Below, in pieces: positions 10,877 to 21,533 of a DNA stretch of 64,000 bases. The stretch lies in the NCBI GenBank assembly GCA_000181795.3, contig CM012955.1, forward strand, positions 10,923,976 through 10,987,975. Direction: 5' to 3'. Made by a program: the position numbers and the translations under genes. A model generated the notes under the pieces. It was not told where the DNA came from. It did not search any database and worked only from the letters and a program-made list of their open reading frames with translations. This DNA comes from Trichinella spiralis. Lineage: Eukaryota > Nematoda > Enoplea > Trichinellida > Trichinellidae. Within the stretch, counting starts at the first letter, position 1; each line of letters opens with the position of its first letter.

Positions 10877-11901
10877 AGATGGAATTAAAAATACAATCTC
10901 TCCTTCCACCTTTTAAAAAAATACTAACATCCATTGGATGGATATGATTAGATTTATTTTTTTGCTTTTTTTTCCTTTTTCATCTTTTTTCAAATTCACC
11001 GAATGCTTCAATTTCATTTCTACGTTTGATTTGTTGCACTTTGAAAGAAAAATTGATTCTTCGTAAATTGACTTCTCACTCAAAATATTTTATTAATAAA
11101 TAAAACAAAAAATTTTAATTTGAACAAAAAATCACGGTGAGTCAATAATTATTAAAATTAACAACAACAACGGAATATGAAATTTGACCAATCAGAGAAC
11201 GAGCACTCGCCTGAGCCGTTCAGTAGCGCTACGCTAAGAAGGAGAGATTGACAATCACCGAGAAAGCTCAAAGCAAACAAGAAACAGTTAAACGCCCACT
11301 TGGCTGCTTGAATCAACCCACCAACGGCTTGCTCTTATTTTATCGTTATTATAAATTATTGTTTCAATCGTCACGTTCAACTTGTTGGAAAATTTTACCT
11401 TCCCATTTAAAGCATTGTACTGAATAACGTAAATGATTTTTTTTATTTCTTTGCTCACCTTAATGACATCGTCGACAACCTGCTTCTCAAATTACTTGAC
11501 AATATCCGCCTTAGCGTTATCATCGATTCATTGGTCAATAGCTTGATCTTCTTAAACAAAAAATCAATAATACATCATGTCATAATCATAGGGAGTTTGA
11601 AGATGAAAAATTTTTTCATACAAACCCGCTTTATCTAAAATGAAATTTATTAAAATTTTACATTATAAACCATCGAACAATTTCATTCACATATTATGCA
11701 TCAGTTTAGAGAATTTTCAATCACTATCCACATCATGTATTTATATACACTGTCTTTTAGCAGAATAGAGTCATTTCAAAATTCAAACTTCCGTCAAAAA
11801 AAAACACTTTACTTTTTGAAATTGTTACTTTTGAACACAACTATGAAAAAATTTTTGAAAAAAGCAAATATCACTACATTCTGTATAACACGACAGTCCC
11901 T
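10877..11901. other. Intergenic, 3' flank of NDUFB3
   Basis: No supportable gene. One stretch on the minus strand near 11460-11552 is bounded by an acceptor-like TTTAAG and a GTGAGC donor and is open in one frame, but no partner exons were found. A minus-strand AATAAA at 11646-11651 is a candidate poly(A) signal for NDUFB3. Confidence 0.4.
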
Positions 11902-12269
11902 CTAATGATCATGGCCTTCTTGATGCTTCTTCAGTTGCTTTGAATAATGCATCTCTGTTAGAACTATAGCAACTGCTGCGTAAGCCAACCCCACCCAAAA
12001 TCCAGAAAAAACGGTGCATTTCATTTTTTGCCAAGTTGTAAACGCTTTCTTGTCAAACAGATATGCATAATTTCTAAAAATGACAACATTTCGAATATAT
12101 GTTAATCTGCACTGATGATATCGATTTACTTTAGCCAGGGATCTTTCAATCCGAATTTCGCCAAGCGCTGTTGGTATCTTTCAAATTCTGCGTTCGTTTC
12201 CAACTTTTGAAAAAATTTGTAGTTAGGAACATTGAACGGTTCGTGATGACCATTTTCCTTACTTTTCAT
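11902..12269 (-). CDS. NDUFB3: NADH dehydrogenase 1 beta subcomplex subunit 3 (B12)
   Basis: Accessory subunit of mitochondrial complex I in the inner membrane. Two exons, 12130-12269 and 11902-12073, join in phase to 103 aa (human 98). Residues 1-10 carry the His-rich start (NGHHEP) typical of B12; residues 16-45 carry NYKFFQKLE and RLAKFGLKDPW, which match the human DYRQWKIEGTP and LAAKGLRDPW block. One membrane segment, about residues 67-86 (VFSGFWVGLAYAAVAIVL), is followed by a short charged tail ending in EGHDH. The ATG is three bases after an acceptor-like TTTAAG. Both exons are short, so the gene is easy to miss in automatic annotation. Confidence 0.9.
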
Positions 12270-13421
12270 TCCCTTAAAAGTAAAGAAAAGAAACAAAACA
12301 CACGAAAATTAACTTTCACACACATTTTAATTATAAAAAATTCAATTATAAAAAAAGCATTTAAAAAATTAATATTACAGATCAATAAATTAAAATTATT
12401 AATACTTATAAATAGATATTATTATCAATCGACATTATGTCTGCTGAAAAATTAAAATGCTGCTCCAATTGAAACTAAAATTATTCACACAAGCAAAATA
12501 ATAAAATATCTAAAAATAGATTAACAGAATATAAAATTGACAGCCAGCAATATTACACATCAATTTTACTTGCAAAAACAATTTTCTCTTCAATAAAAAA
12601 ATACCAAGTTATCAAATGTATAATTATAAAGGTCTTTCTTTAACTTTAAAACAGAAATGAAATAATATAAATAAATTTATCAAATTTATTGTCATTTCCA
12701 CATGATTTTCAAGAGTCATTTGTTGAATCTATTCACTTTTTCAGAGGTTTCGGTATTTAAATATTCTTAAAAAATAGCTACAACTTTTTTATGAACAAAA
12801 TGGTTTTTATTTTATTTAAAAAATTGTAAATTGGCATCAATGTCATTTTCTATACATGCATTTACGTGTATGTATATACAGTAATGCTGTTTACAGTACT
12901 AATTGTAAGATAATAAAAGAATCAAGACAAATTAAAAATGTGGAGATTTTAATTCTTTTCATGTCAGATATAATATTATTTCAACATCAATTTCAGTTTG
13001 TTTATCGTTTACTTTTTGAATACATATGTTAATTTACTGAGCATTTGCATTTTAAATGTTTAAACAAAGTTAACACTTTCCAAGTAATAATTGAACTATT
13101 CTGTTTCAAAATAAATGTATTATACATTTGTAAAACCTTTATAAATTTCAAGCAAAATTATCTTCTATATTCACTAACAAACAGTTTGTACATCATTTAA
13201 CTTAGCACTGTGTTTATAAAGATGAAATGAAGTTGATGGTTATGAATGTTCTCATAGATAAAGTCGTAAGAATTGTGATAATATATAGTTTGCTTTAGGT
13301 TCTTTGAAACAAAATATAATAAGTAGAATATTCTATCACAGATAATAAAATCAATTTCAAAAAATGCAAAGTAAAAAAGCGGAAAATTTTGCTGTAAAAA
13401 GCACTTCATTTACTTGTTAAT
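12270..13421. other. Intergenic, very AT-rich
   Basis: No coding exon, RNA gene or organised repeat was recognised. Open frames in this stretch are low-complexity lysine/isoleucine or phenylalanine strings expected by chance in such AT-rich DNA. Confidence 0.5.
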
Positions 13422-13775
13422 AGAAAAATTTTCCCAATCATCGACTTCAAAGACCATGTTTGTAAAAAAAGGTATCCTCAAATTTTACATATTCACGTTG
13501 ATCAAGCATCTTCCCTGTTACTGAAAGGTAAAGATTGTAAATATGAAAGTAGAGAAACGAATTTTATAGCTAATGAAAAACATGTTAACTGTTTACGATT
13601 GCGATGCATTATAGAAGCTGATGGCACTTGTGCAGAAGACTGCAGCTTTCTTTTCAGCTATCACTAGGAACAAATCAAAGCTTTTTTTCGACAGACGATC
13701 TGTGAGATTGAAAATGTTGAGTCTGTTGAACTGATTAACGGGATGTATTTAGCGTTTGAATCATCTGAAGCATAA
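13422..13775 (+). pseudogene. Possible broken gene with in-frame TAG
   Basis: Exon-like block 13422-13527 (acceptor TTAATAG, donor GGTAAAG) encodes a well-mixed sequence including FPIIDFKDHVCKKR. It joins in phase to 13615-13775 (acceptor ATTATAG), which reads EADGTCAEDCSF, then a TAG at 13665-13667, then continues in the same frame as EQIKAFFRQTIC and VESVELINGMYL to a TAA. A further coding-like frame follows in another phase at 13756-13895. Composition is that of real protein rather than AT noise, but no family is recognised. Either a decayed gene, or a gene with a different exon structure. Confidence 0.35.
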
Positions 13776-14659
13776 TCGTCGGATTTTGCCAAGAAGATGG
13801 GATGAAAACAAAAACAGAATCTCTACATCAGGGAAAATTCAAAAAATTAATAGCGAAACTCTCTTATCCAATCAACAAAGAAATGCGAGGTATTTTAAAC
13901 AATTTATTTCCGTTTGTGATTCAAATTTTGATAAACTTGTTGTATTTGTTTAAGTAGAAATTGATAAGAAATCTAGTTCACTTGCCCGTAACAATGTAAC
14001 ATAATGTCGTGAATGAGCACGTTGTTCACTTGTAGTGACTTTGAATCATTTTGTTAATAAAATATTTTTTGTTTAAAGTAATGTAAATATTTGCTAAAAT
14101 TAGTCTCATGATACTTAGTTTCAGCTTTTAATAAATGCTTTTGCTAAATGCTTTAATTCGATTAACATAACTTAATGATGTTATTTGGGTCAAAAGCAGC
14201 CCATTGATCGACAGACCACATTAGTTGGAAAGGTTTCTTTGAAATTAATACATGCCTAACTGCTTTACGTATAGTCATATTCTGGTTCCATTTTGAATTG
14301 CATAACTGTACATGTTTGTATTAATTATTGTACAGATTCCTAACAGCTTGGAAATTTATGGAAAACAACATACTGTAATGTTTTTGATTAACAAGTTTTT
14401 TTATCACTGTATTTCCATTTCATGTACACAACATTGAGATTGATGGGCAGTAATAAATTGGTATTATTACTTTTAGCGTTATTTGATTTATCAGATATGA
14501 GATATTTGAATAATATCTGATTCTTAACCAGAAGTGATATAAACATTTCAGTTGTATTATTTTTAATTTCTTATAAGATTTGAAAATTGTTGAATATTCA
14601 GTTTATATTTTGACTAATTTCATAGCATATTATTTTTGCAATATTATAGTCAATCAGTA
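13776..14659. other. Intergenic upstream of Twinkle
   Basis: Apart from the coding-like remnant near 13756-13895 nothing is recognised. Immediately before the Twinkle start are two acceptor-like AGs (ending at 14649 and 14657). Confidence 0.4.
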
Positions 14660-17506
14660 ATGAGAACGTTGTGCTCTTTTAGAGAACTTTCATTGCAAAT
14701 ATGCAGTTGTCAATCACGAAATCTTCAAATTGTATATTATTTACCTAAAAAATATGGCAAATCATACGATTTGGCAAAAAATGGAATGCGGGTCTCAAAA
14801 TATGTTCTATCAGTTTCTCCGATTCTTTATTATTTAACAATCTCTTATCGGTCATTTTCAAAATGGCAAAATCGTTTTGTCTTCGATTGTGCTCATCTTA
14901 AGAGTGAAAAGTAAGCAACGGATAATTCAGTATGAAATTAATTAGTGCTTACAATTTAGAAGTTTTAAATGCTCAACGTTACTTTTTGGTGATATAGCTA
15001 ATTGTCTGCCGGATGAACTTTGGAACGACGGCTTGTCCGTTGATATGCTAAGTTTAAAGGAATGGCATGAATTGACTTGTGCGTTTACACAGAAGGTGAG
15101 CAAAGATTTCAAAATTTGAACATAAATTTCTATCATGAAGAGATAGATATATGTTTGTTTAATGTTTAATTAAAATTGGTCGTCAAGTAGGCTTCAGGGG
15201 GTAAATCAGTTTTTCACCAATGTATTAAAAAGATGGAAAACTTGTCTTCTTATTGGTGTTTGAAGTTGGCTTTTACTTTTTATTTTTTTAAATTATATTT
15301 CAGCATATAAGTAGACGAAGTTTTCAAAAATACCACGTGAGAATTTCAAAAGACAAAACTGCAATGATATTTCCGAGTTTTACACATTTTGGAGAAGAAT
15401 GTTATCCAGTACCGGTTGGCGTGAAGCTCGTCTCGTTGACTGACTTTAAAGAAATTCCACTTCAAGCAGTTTCATCTCCACGGTTGGGATAAATTTTAAA
15501 TCAGTTTAAATTGCGAACAATGTTGAATTATTTATTTGAAGCGGTCTGTTTGGATTCAATTTAATAATGTCCATAAGTGATGTTGTGGTACTAGCTTTGT
15601 CTGAGTGGGAAGCGATGTTTTTGTTTGAAAAAAGTGGATTGCCCGTCGTTGTTTTGCCCAAAAATTGCGGACAGTTTGAAAATGAAGTTGCCCAGTATAT
15701 GAATATTGCAATGAAGTGTTGCTGAAAAAATTCAAATTTCAGGCTCTACCTCTGCTTACTCATTTCAAGAAACTGATTTTGTGGTTTCCACCTGACCAAT
15801 TAGAACTCGCGAAAAAATACATGCAACTGCTCGGTTTTGATAGAACATTTTTTGTCAGGCAAGTTGTGCAGTATTATTTTCATTCATTTCAAGATTTGTT
15901 GAATATTTATTTTTCAGTTCTTCACTGATAAAAGGCTTATCAATTTATGATTATTATACGCGATCGTCGAAGTCAAAAGTTTCAGTGCCGCAATGTCTAG
16001 CTCAATCATTGCGAATGCTGCATCCATGCATTTCACCAATCGGTGACCTCAGATCTACAGTATTTGATTACATTTATCGGCAGGGTGTTACCAAAGGCAT
16101 TGCGCAAGTAAGTGCTTACATTCATAGGCTTTAGTTTCTCCAAAGTCGACTTTCAGTGGAATCGTTTCCACATACTGAATTCATATTTGGGTGGTTTGCG
16201 ACTTGGGGAATTGACCATTGTTTCCGGTCCAACAGGATGCGGCAAGACAACATTTATCAGTTTGTATTCGTTGGATTTATGCGAACAATTGGAAAAGCAG
16301 GTATTATTTTCAAATTCAGTTCAACAATTTCGATTTGAATAAAGTTTATGAATTTTACAACAGATAAATACATTGTGGTGCAGTTTCGAAGTCAGTACCG
16401 CTCGACTGGTCCACGTCATGATGCAACAATTGAATAGGTAATTTTTTTTCATTTTTTCAATTATTTCACGACGTCAGGAATATAGGTTTAATTTAGTCGA
16501 AAAATTGACGAAACTATACCAGAACGTGAGCTTGAAATTATGTACAACAAACTGTCCCTGTTGCCACTGTATTTTACAAAATTCAACGGCTCGTTTGAAT
16601 TTCGTGAAGTTGTCGAAGTAAAATTACCAAAATATGTGATTCTTTTTTTTTCTTTGAAACACACATATGAATAATAAGTTTTTTTGGCTTTTGATTTCAC
16701 ATTCAAAACGATAATAAATTATATGTGATTTTTTTTTCTAAATGTGTTTTTGTAATTTCTCTTTCAGGCAATTGAACATCACGTTGAAATTTACGACATT
16801 CGTCACGTGGTGGTAGATAATTTGCAATTTCTTGCCGGCGCTGTTGATCAAATGGTCAGCGATCGCTTTACTGTTCAAGATCGCGTTTTCGCCGAATTTA
16901 GGCGCATTGCTACAGAAAGAAATGTACATCTTACTCTTGTTGTTCATCCGCGCAAGGTCAGTTAACGAATTTATAAATAATTTTTGTTGTTCGAACAACA
17001 ACAAACAAATAATATTATTTCTCAGTTATGATAATGATTATTTTAATAATTCCAAGGAATTGGACAGCGGTCAGTTGTCGTTGAATTCGCTTTATGGAGG
17101 TGTTAAGGCATCACAAGAAGCTGACAATGTTTATGTTGTGCAAGTGAAACGTGAAATTGATGCTTTAGGTATTCCAAAAATTCACAGATATTTTCAAGTA
17201 AATATTTATTTTTTGTGTTCAATATTGTGCAAGCACAAAGAGTTTGTAAAATTATTTTCAATTTCAGATTTTGAAAAATCGTCGAATGGGTGAACTGGAG
17301 GTGAGCAATCGACTTGAACTGAAATTCAACCATGATACAGTTAGTCATCGCATCGTACGGCACGTTGATCCGGTATTTATAAAAAGCAAAACAATATGAA
17401 ATTGTTGTCTTCATTATTCAATATTAAATTCCTGTTGGTTGGAGTTTTTTGTTTTCTAAAATTTGAATACATATGTTTGACTTTTCAGAAGATTAATGCT
17501 AAATGA
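14660..17506 (+). CDS. TWNK: Twinkle, mitochondrial replicative DNA helicase
   Basis: Hexameric RecA-type helicase that unwinds mitochondrial DNA for replication. Thirteen exons: 14660-14910, 14960-15095, 15304-15482, 15542-15686, 15743-15858, 15918-16107, 16157-16300, 16364-16437, 16497-16617, 16768-16956, 17057-17197, 17268-17372, 17489-17506; 602 aa (human 684). The N-terminus is rich in R, S and L with few acids, as in a mitochondrial presequence. Residues ~190-330 are a primase-like domain. The helicase domain starts near 340, with Walker A GPTGCGKT (363-370), VVVDNLQF with Walker B D469, TLVVHPRK, and [14 protein letters not shown]. The phage-like zinc-binding module is not evident, as in other animals. 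Intron 15859-15917 starts with GC. Tail-to-tail with MTERF4, 64 bp between stops. Confidence 0.94.
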
Positions 17507-17570
17507 TGGTTCGGACATTTATTTCCTGAGGTTGAATTTGCTCAAATTCCACAACTAACATGTCACCGCA

Positions 17571-18567
17571 TCAATCTTCACCAAAAATATTTTCAAAGGA
17601 TGTCTGCCTTTGAAACATTTTTTGAAATATGCTGTATTCCATCGGTGTAATTTTACAAACGCTGGTAGCAAAGCGATCGTCGTCCGTGTCGACAATATCT
17701 TTCAATTTCAGGTTCGATTTCTTCAACGGACGTTTCTTATCCGCTACCGTATACACCCCGCACCGTATAGCGCATTCGAACCTGCATTGCAGATGTGCCA
17801 AACTGTGCGCAAACCAACGTGACTGGTAAATGTTCGTATTTTCCAAATGAATGGCGTGGTACAAAAATTCATACTTGCTTTCTAAATCGTCGAACGAGTG
17901 GTGCAAAATGTCGGGATGTTCGACGGCCATGAAAATAATTTGACGAACGGTAAAAAAATTGGTCAAACTTTCGAACAAATTGTGAACTTGCACTTCTGAC
18001 AAACTGAGCAAACTCGGATACCGCAGTAACATCTTACGCAAAGATTTGCTTGCAATTCCACAGACTGTCAACCTCTGAAGCATCTTTTTCGCTTGTTCTA
18101 AATTCTTCAAAACAAAACAAAACAATCAATCGTACTTGAAAATAAGAAAGAATCAAACTTACTATACTGTCGTGGCGAGTGAATTTGTTCATCACATCCA
18201 GTGCCTCTTTGGTGGACAAATCGCACTGGCGGAGTAGGAATAAAAAATTGGAAAAATGTGAAAAATTTGAATTCAGCAGATCAGGATTGGATACCATCGC
18301 CTGTTCAATTTCTTCGTCGCTCAAACCAGCCTCGTGCAACAGTGAAAACAAATCTGAACAAGCGAACGGTGCTTTTAGCAGAACCGAATAGCCATCCCGT
18401 CTCAGTTGTTCAACAATGCTCAGTGTCAATTTTTCCCACATTTCGGGATTATTGTTCTTCGAACAATTCTGACAACAATACAACGCTGAGGACGATATCC
18501 GACGGGCGTTGGTCACGTTGCGGTAAACGGCGTTCAGTGTAAAAATCACTCTCCGACAAAATGCCAT
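17571..18567 (-). CDS. MTERF4: mTERF-domain protein, MTERF4-like
   Basis: mTERF proteins bind mitochondrial nucleic acid; MTERF4 works with NSUN4 in assembly of the mitochondrial ribosome. Two exons, 18163-18567 and 17571-18104, give 312 aa. The N-terminus is R/S/C-rich without acids, consistent with mitochondrial import. Residues ~60-235 contain several ~30-residue mTERF helical repeats, for example LLHEAGLSDEEIEQAMV with the hallmark NPDLL, and MLLRYPSLLSLSEVQV. The end (LKLKDIVD, then CKITPMEYSIFQKMF) matches the MTERF4 C-terminal segment where NSUN4 docks, but the long acidic tail of human MTERF4 is missing. The start lies nine bases after an acceptor-like TTTCAG. Family certain, MTERF4 assignment probable. 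Confidence 0.82.
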
Positions 18568-21533
18568 TTTTCATTCTGAAATTTTCGAAAAACAAAACCC
18601 ATCAAATAAACTTTTATTATTATTAAATTGACCGTATAAATTATTGAAAAACTAACGACCTTCCATGCGTGAATTTGGAAAACAAAGTAAAAGTGAAAAT
18701 CACGTGGGCGATTGTTGTTGCTGCGTTAGTTTTTGAACAACATCCCAAACAACAATAATCACAACCGATCAGTTCACTTGTTGATCAAAGAAATACAAAA
18801 TGAAAAAAAAATAATCATCAATCTAACTAAAGGAAAAAAGAAAAAATGAACCCAGCATGTTGGAATTGAATTCAAATTGGAATTATACTCGCCTCCCAGA
18901 TTCTGTGGTGAAAGTGGCATTATAGCATATATAAAATAATAAATTCGTCAATTAAAAAAGAAATCAATTACTGAGCAATTTGATTTCCACTTTTCAACGG
19001 ACAAATGCACTTGACGCAAATTCGGCCTACCGTGAAAGTGGTATTGTCGTCGCGTGGAGAAAACCGAATTTACGGATCTTTTCAAACGGTGACATAAAAT
19101 CACCGTTTTTCTCTTTGTCATACTGAAAGCTGCACGCAACAGGAATCGAATTTCAACTTCGTCATTTAAGATGATGTAGATTTATTTTCAGAAAAAAAAA
19201 GAAAGCAAGAAAAGTTGAACGATCAATTTAATGGTAAAATTTACAATACGGAAGTAAATTATTTAAAAACTAAATGCACGTAAAAATAGAACGTTCAATA
19301 TATTTATATAGGAAAAGAAAATTGTTATATGGAAATTGTGTTGAAAACATTCTACAATAAGATATAAAATTAATTAATCAAACGAAAAATACTGTAGATT
19401 AAATTGTATTATTAAAATTTAAGTTCGAATGTACAAATGTTCAATACAAATGGAAAAATTGCAAAGTCGACAATGTTCAGACTGATTTTGTTTTGTATGA
19501 ATACGATTGAAAATTAACGATTATTTTCAAAAATGTAAATTTACCAAAGACGTAAAGACATAAAAAAAGTTGTAAATTTTATAAATTGATGAACAACAAT
19601 GTTTCATTTCGTGACATTGTGTTTTGTTTTGTGGAAAATGTACAGAAAGAAGTATTGATTTTTTTTCTATTGGAAATAAAATTACTCAAAATTTCAAATT
19701 GTAATATGTTTGAAATTTTAAACTATTTCAAAATGTATACTTTTAAAATTTTCCATCCAAATGCGCAAAAATATTGATTGATTTTTTTTGAATTGGACTT
19801 AATTTTCATTTACAGGCTACGCCGGGTTGCTGTGCAGTATTCAAGGGTGTTTTGATGTTCATATTTATTAATATTCAGTTTCATGTTGAATGACATTTTT
19901 GAAGAAGCTGTTGAATAAAAAATTACACCAAATCAAATGATCCCGTTTGTTCATATTTTGCAATGAGTTGATGTACGTTTAAGAAATTGTTTTCACTAGT
20001 CAGTGTTGTAGTGTTGTGAAAATTGCTGAATGAAATGTTCGCATTATAAATAAATTTAAAAAAAAATAAAAAAACAAAGTAAAGTAATCAATTTTTTGTG
20101 AAGTGTTGTTTGGATTATTTTTGAAAATTTGTCAATTTCCACAAAGATGCGACAAATAGAATGCATTGTGCACGCGCGGCACGTGTGAATTTGTTATTGC
20201 ACTCGCTAATTTTTCTCAAGCTGTGCGAAAAGAACGCTATAGCGTGTGTTTTTATTTTAATACACACACACATATATATATATTTATTTATTTATTTGAT
20301 TTTAATATTTCAGCAGCAATTTGGAACCCACCGCTGGCAAGTACCGACACTTGGTGATAGTGTATTTCTTTTTCCATTATTCTTCCAATGTTCGCCGGTT
20401 ATTTATTGTTCTGGTGAAGTGATTGCAAGCAGTGAGTGTTGGGTGCAATTTTTCTTCACCGCTTCATGCCAGATGCTAGCTACACTAGCTGGTGCAGAAT
20501 GCGGCAGACGCGTCGTCGTCTATGCCGGTTGGAATGGCACGATCGTCTGGTCCAATTTCGAATATCCTGCATCGTATATAACTTCACTACTTTTGGATGG
20601 AGTTTTTCCTGGTGGGCGGACCGACTTTTTCCCGTCTCCGTTTTCCCCCGCATAGCACGCTCGTCGACGTTGCTGTTTTGCTCTGCTTTGCAATACTAGC
20701 CGCCGGGCTTATTGTTGTTGTTGTTGTTGTTGTTGTTATTGTTATTATTATTATTGTTGTTGTTATTGTTGTTGCTGCTGCTGCTGCTACTGCTACTGCT
20801 ACTGTTGCTACTGTTGCTACTGCTGCTGTTTGTCGTCGAAATCAGGCCCGGAGAATAATCGTATTCCATTTTCCATTTTTAAACGGTATTTTTTGTTCAG
20901 ACTACATGATCATCGAATTTGGGTTACGGTACGGTTATCGGTAGAATACAGTCTTGGCGTGAACTAATTTCAGTTTGCGTTTCATTGACCGGCAAGCTAG
21001 TGTCGCTTTGGCCACAGGACGGCCTACGCGTGCTCTGCTACGTTTGCTTTGCAATTGTTTACAAAATTCTGCTTAATTAGAATTGCTATTGTGTTTTAGC
21101 GGTTTCCCACAAATTTTTCTGTCAAACGTCCATTTTTCGGCGTGGTTGTATTTGAAAAGAAAAAATTATATGCACACACAAATACATACAAGTATATAAA
21201 TAGATAAATATATATATATATAGATATATTTATTTATTTATTTATTTATTTCTATTTGTGTATTTTGTTTCTCTTTCTCCCCCCCCCCTTTTTTTTGACG
21301 GCAACATTATTGAAACGAATCGTTGCCATTTTCGACCAATGTTCTAAATTATTCCGCCCCTTTTCCCCTTGTCCTTATGTATGCAGACTGTATTGACACT
21401 GTGCCATTGAAAAAGCGACTTGAAATCTTTTCAATACAGTCCACACCTATCCGACGTGTGCAATTGGTTGTCAGTACGAGCCGTCGGCAAGAGAGCAGTG
21501 TGCATTTTGTAGCCGATTGTCAGTTTGTACGAG
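18568..21533. other. Long gap upstream of the proprotein convertase
   Basis: About 3 kb with no firm coding exon. It probably holds the promoter and any 5' untranslated exons of the convertase. A 164-aa open frame at 20161-20655 is not conserved in anything I recognise. Repeats include a compound trinucleotide tract near 20710-20826 and TTTA/TA runs near 21195-21252. A 63-aa minus-strand frame at 18948-19139 also lacks support. Confidence 0.45.
20710..20826. repeat. Compound trinucleotide repeat
   Basis: A run of TTG units passes through ATT and GTT units into GCT and ACT units over about 115 bp. On the plus strand one frame would encode valine, isoleucine, alanine and threonine strings. It lies outside any supported exon, so it is most likely in the convertase 5' region. 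Confidence 0.85.

Noticed and set aside
11459-11552. Minus-strand exon-like piece with good borders
   Set aside because: No partner exons in phase, no family match, and the better-looking protein frame has two stops.
20161-20655. 164-aa open frame upstream of the convertase
   Set aside because: Longest frame in the gap, but it runs through T/A repeats and has no recognisable domain; better explained as 5' region of the convertase gene.
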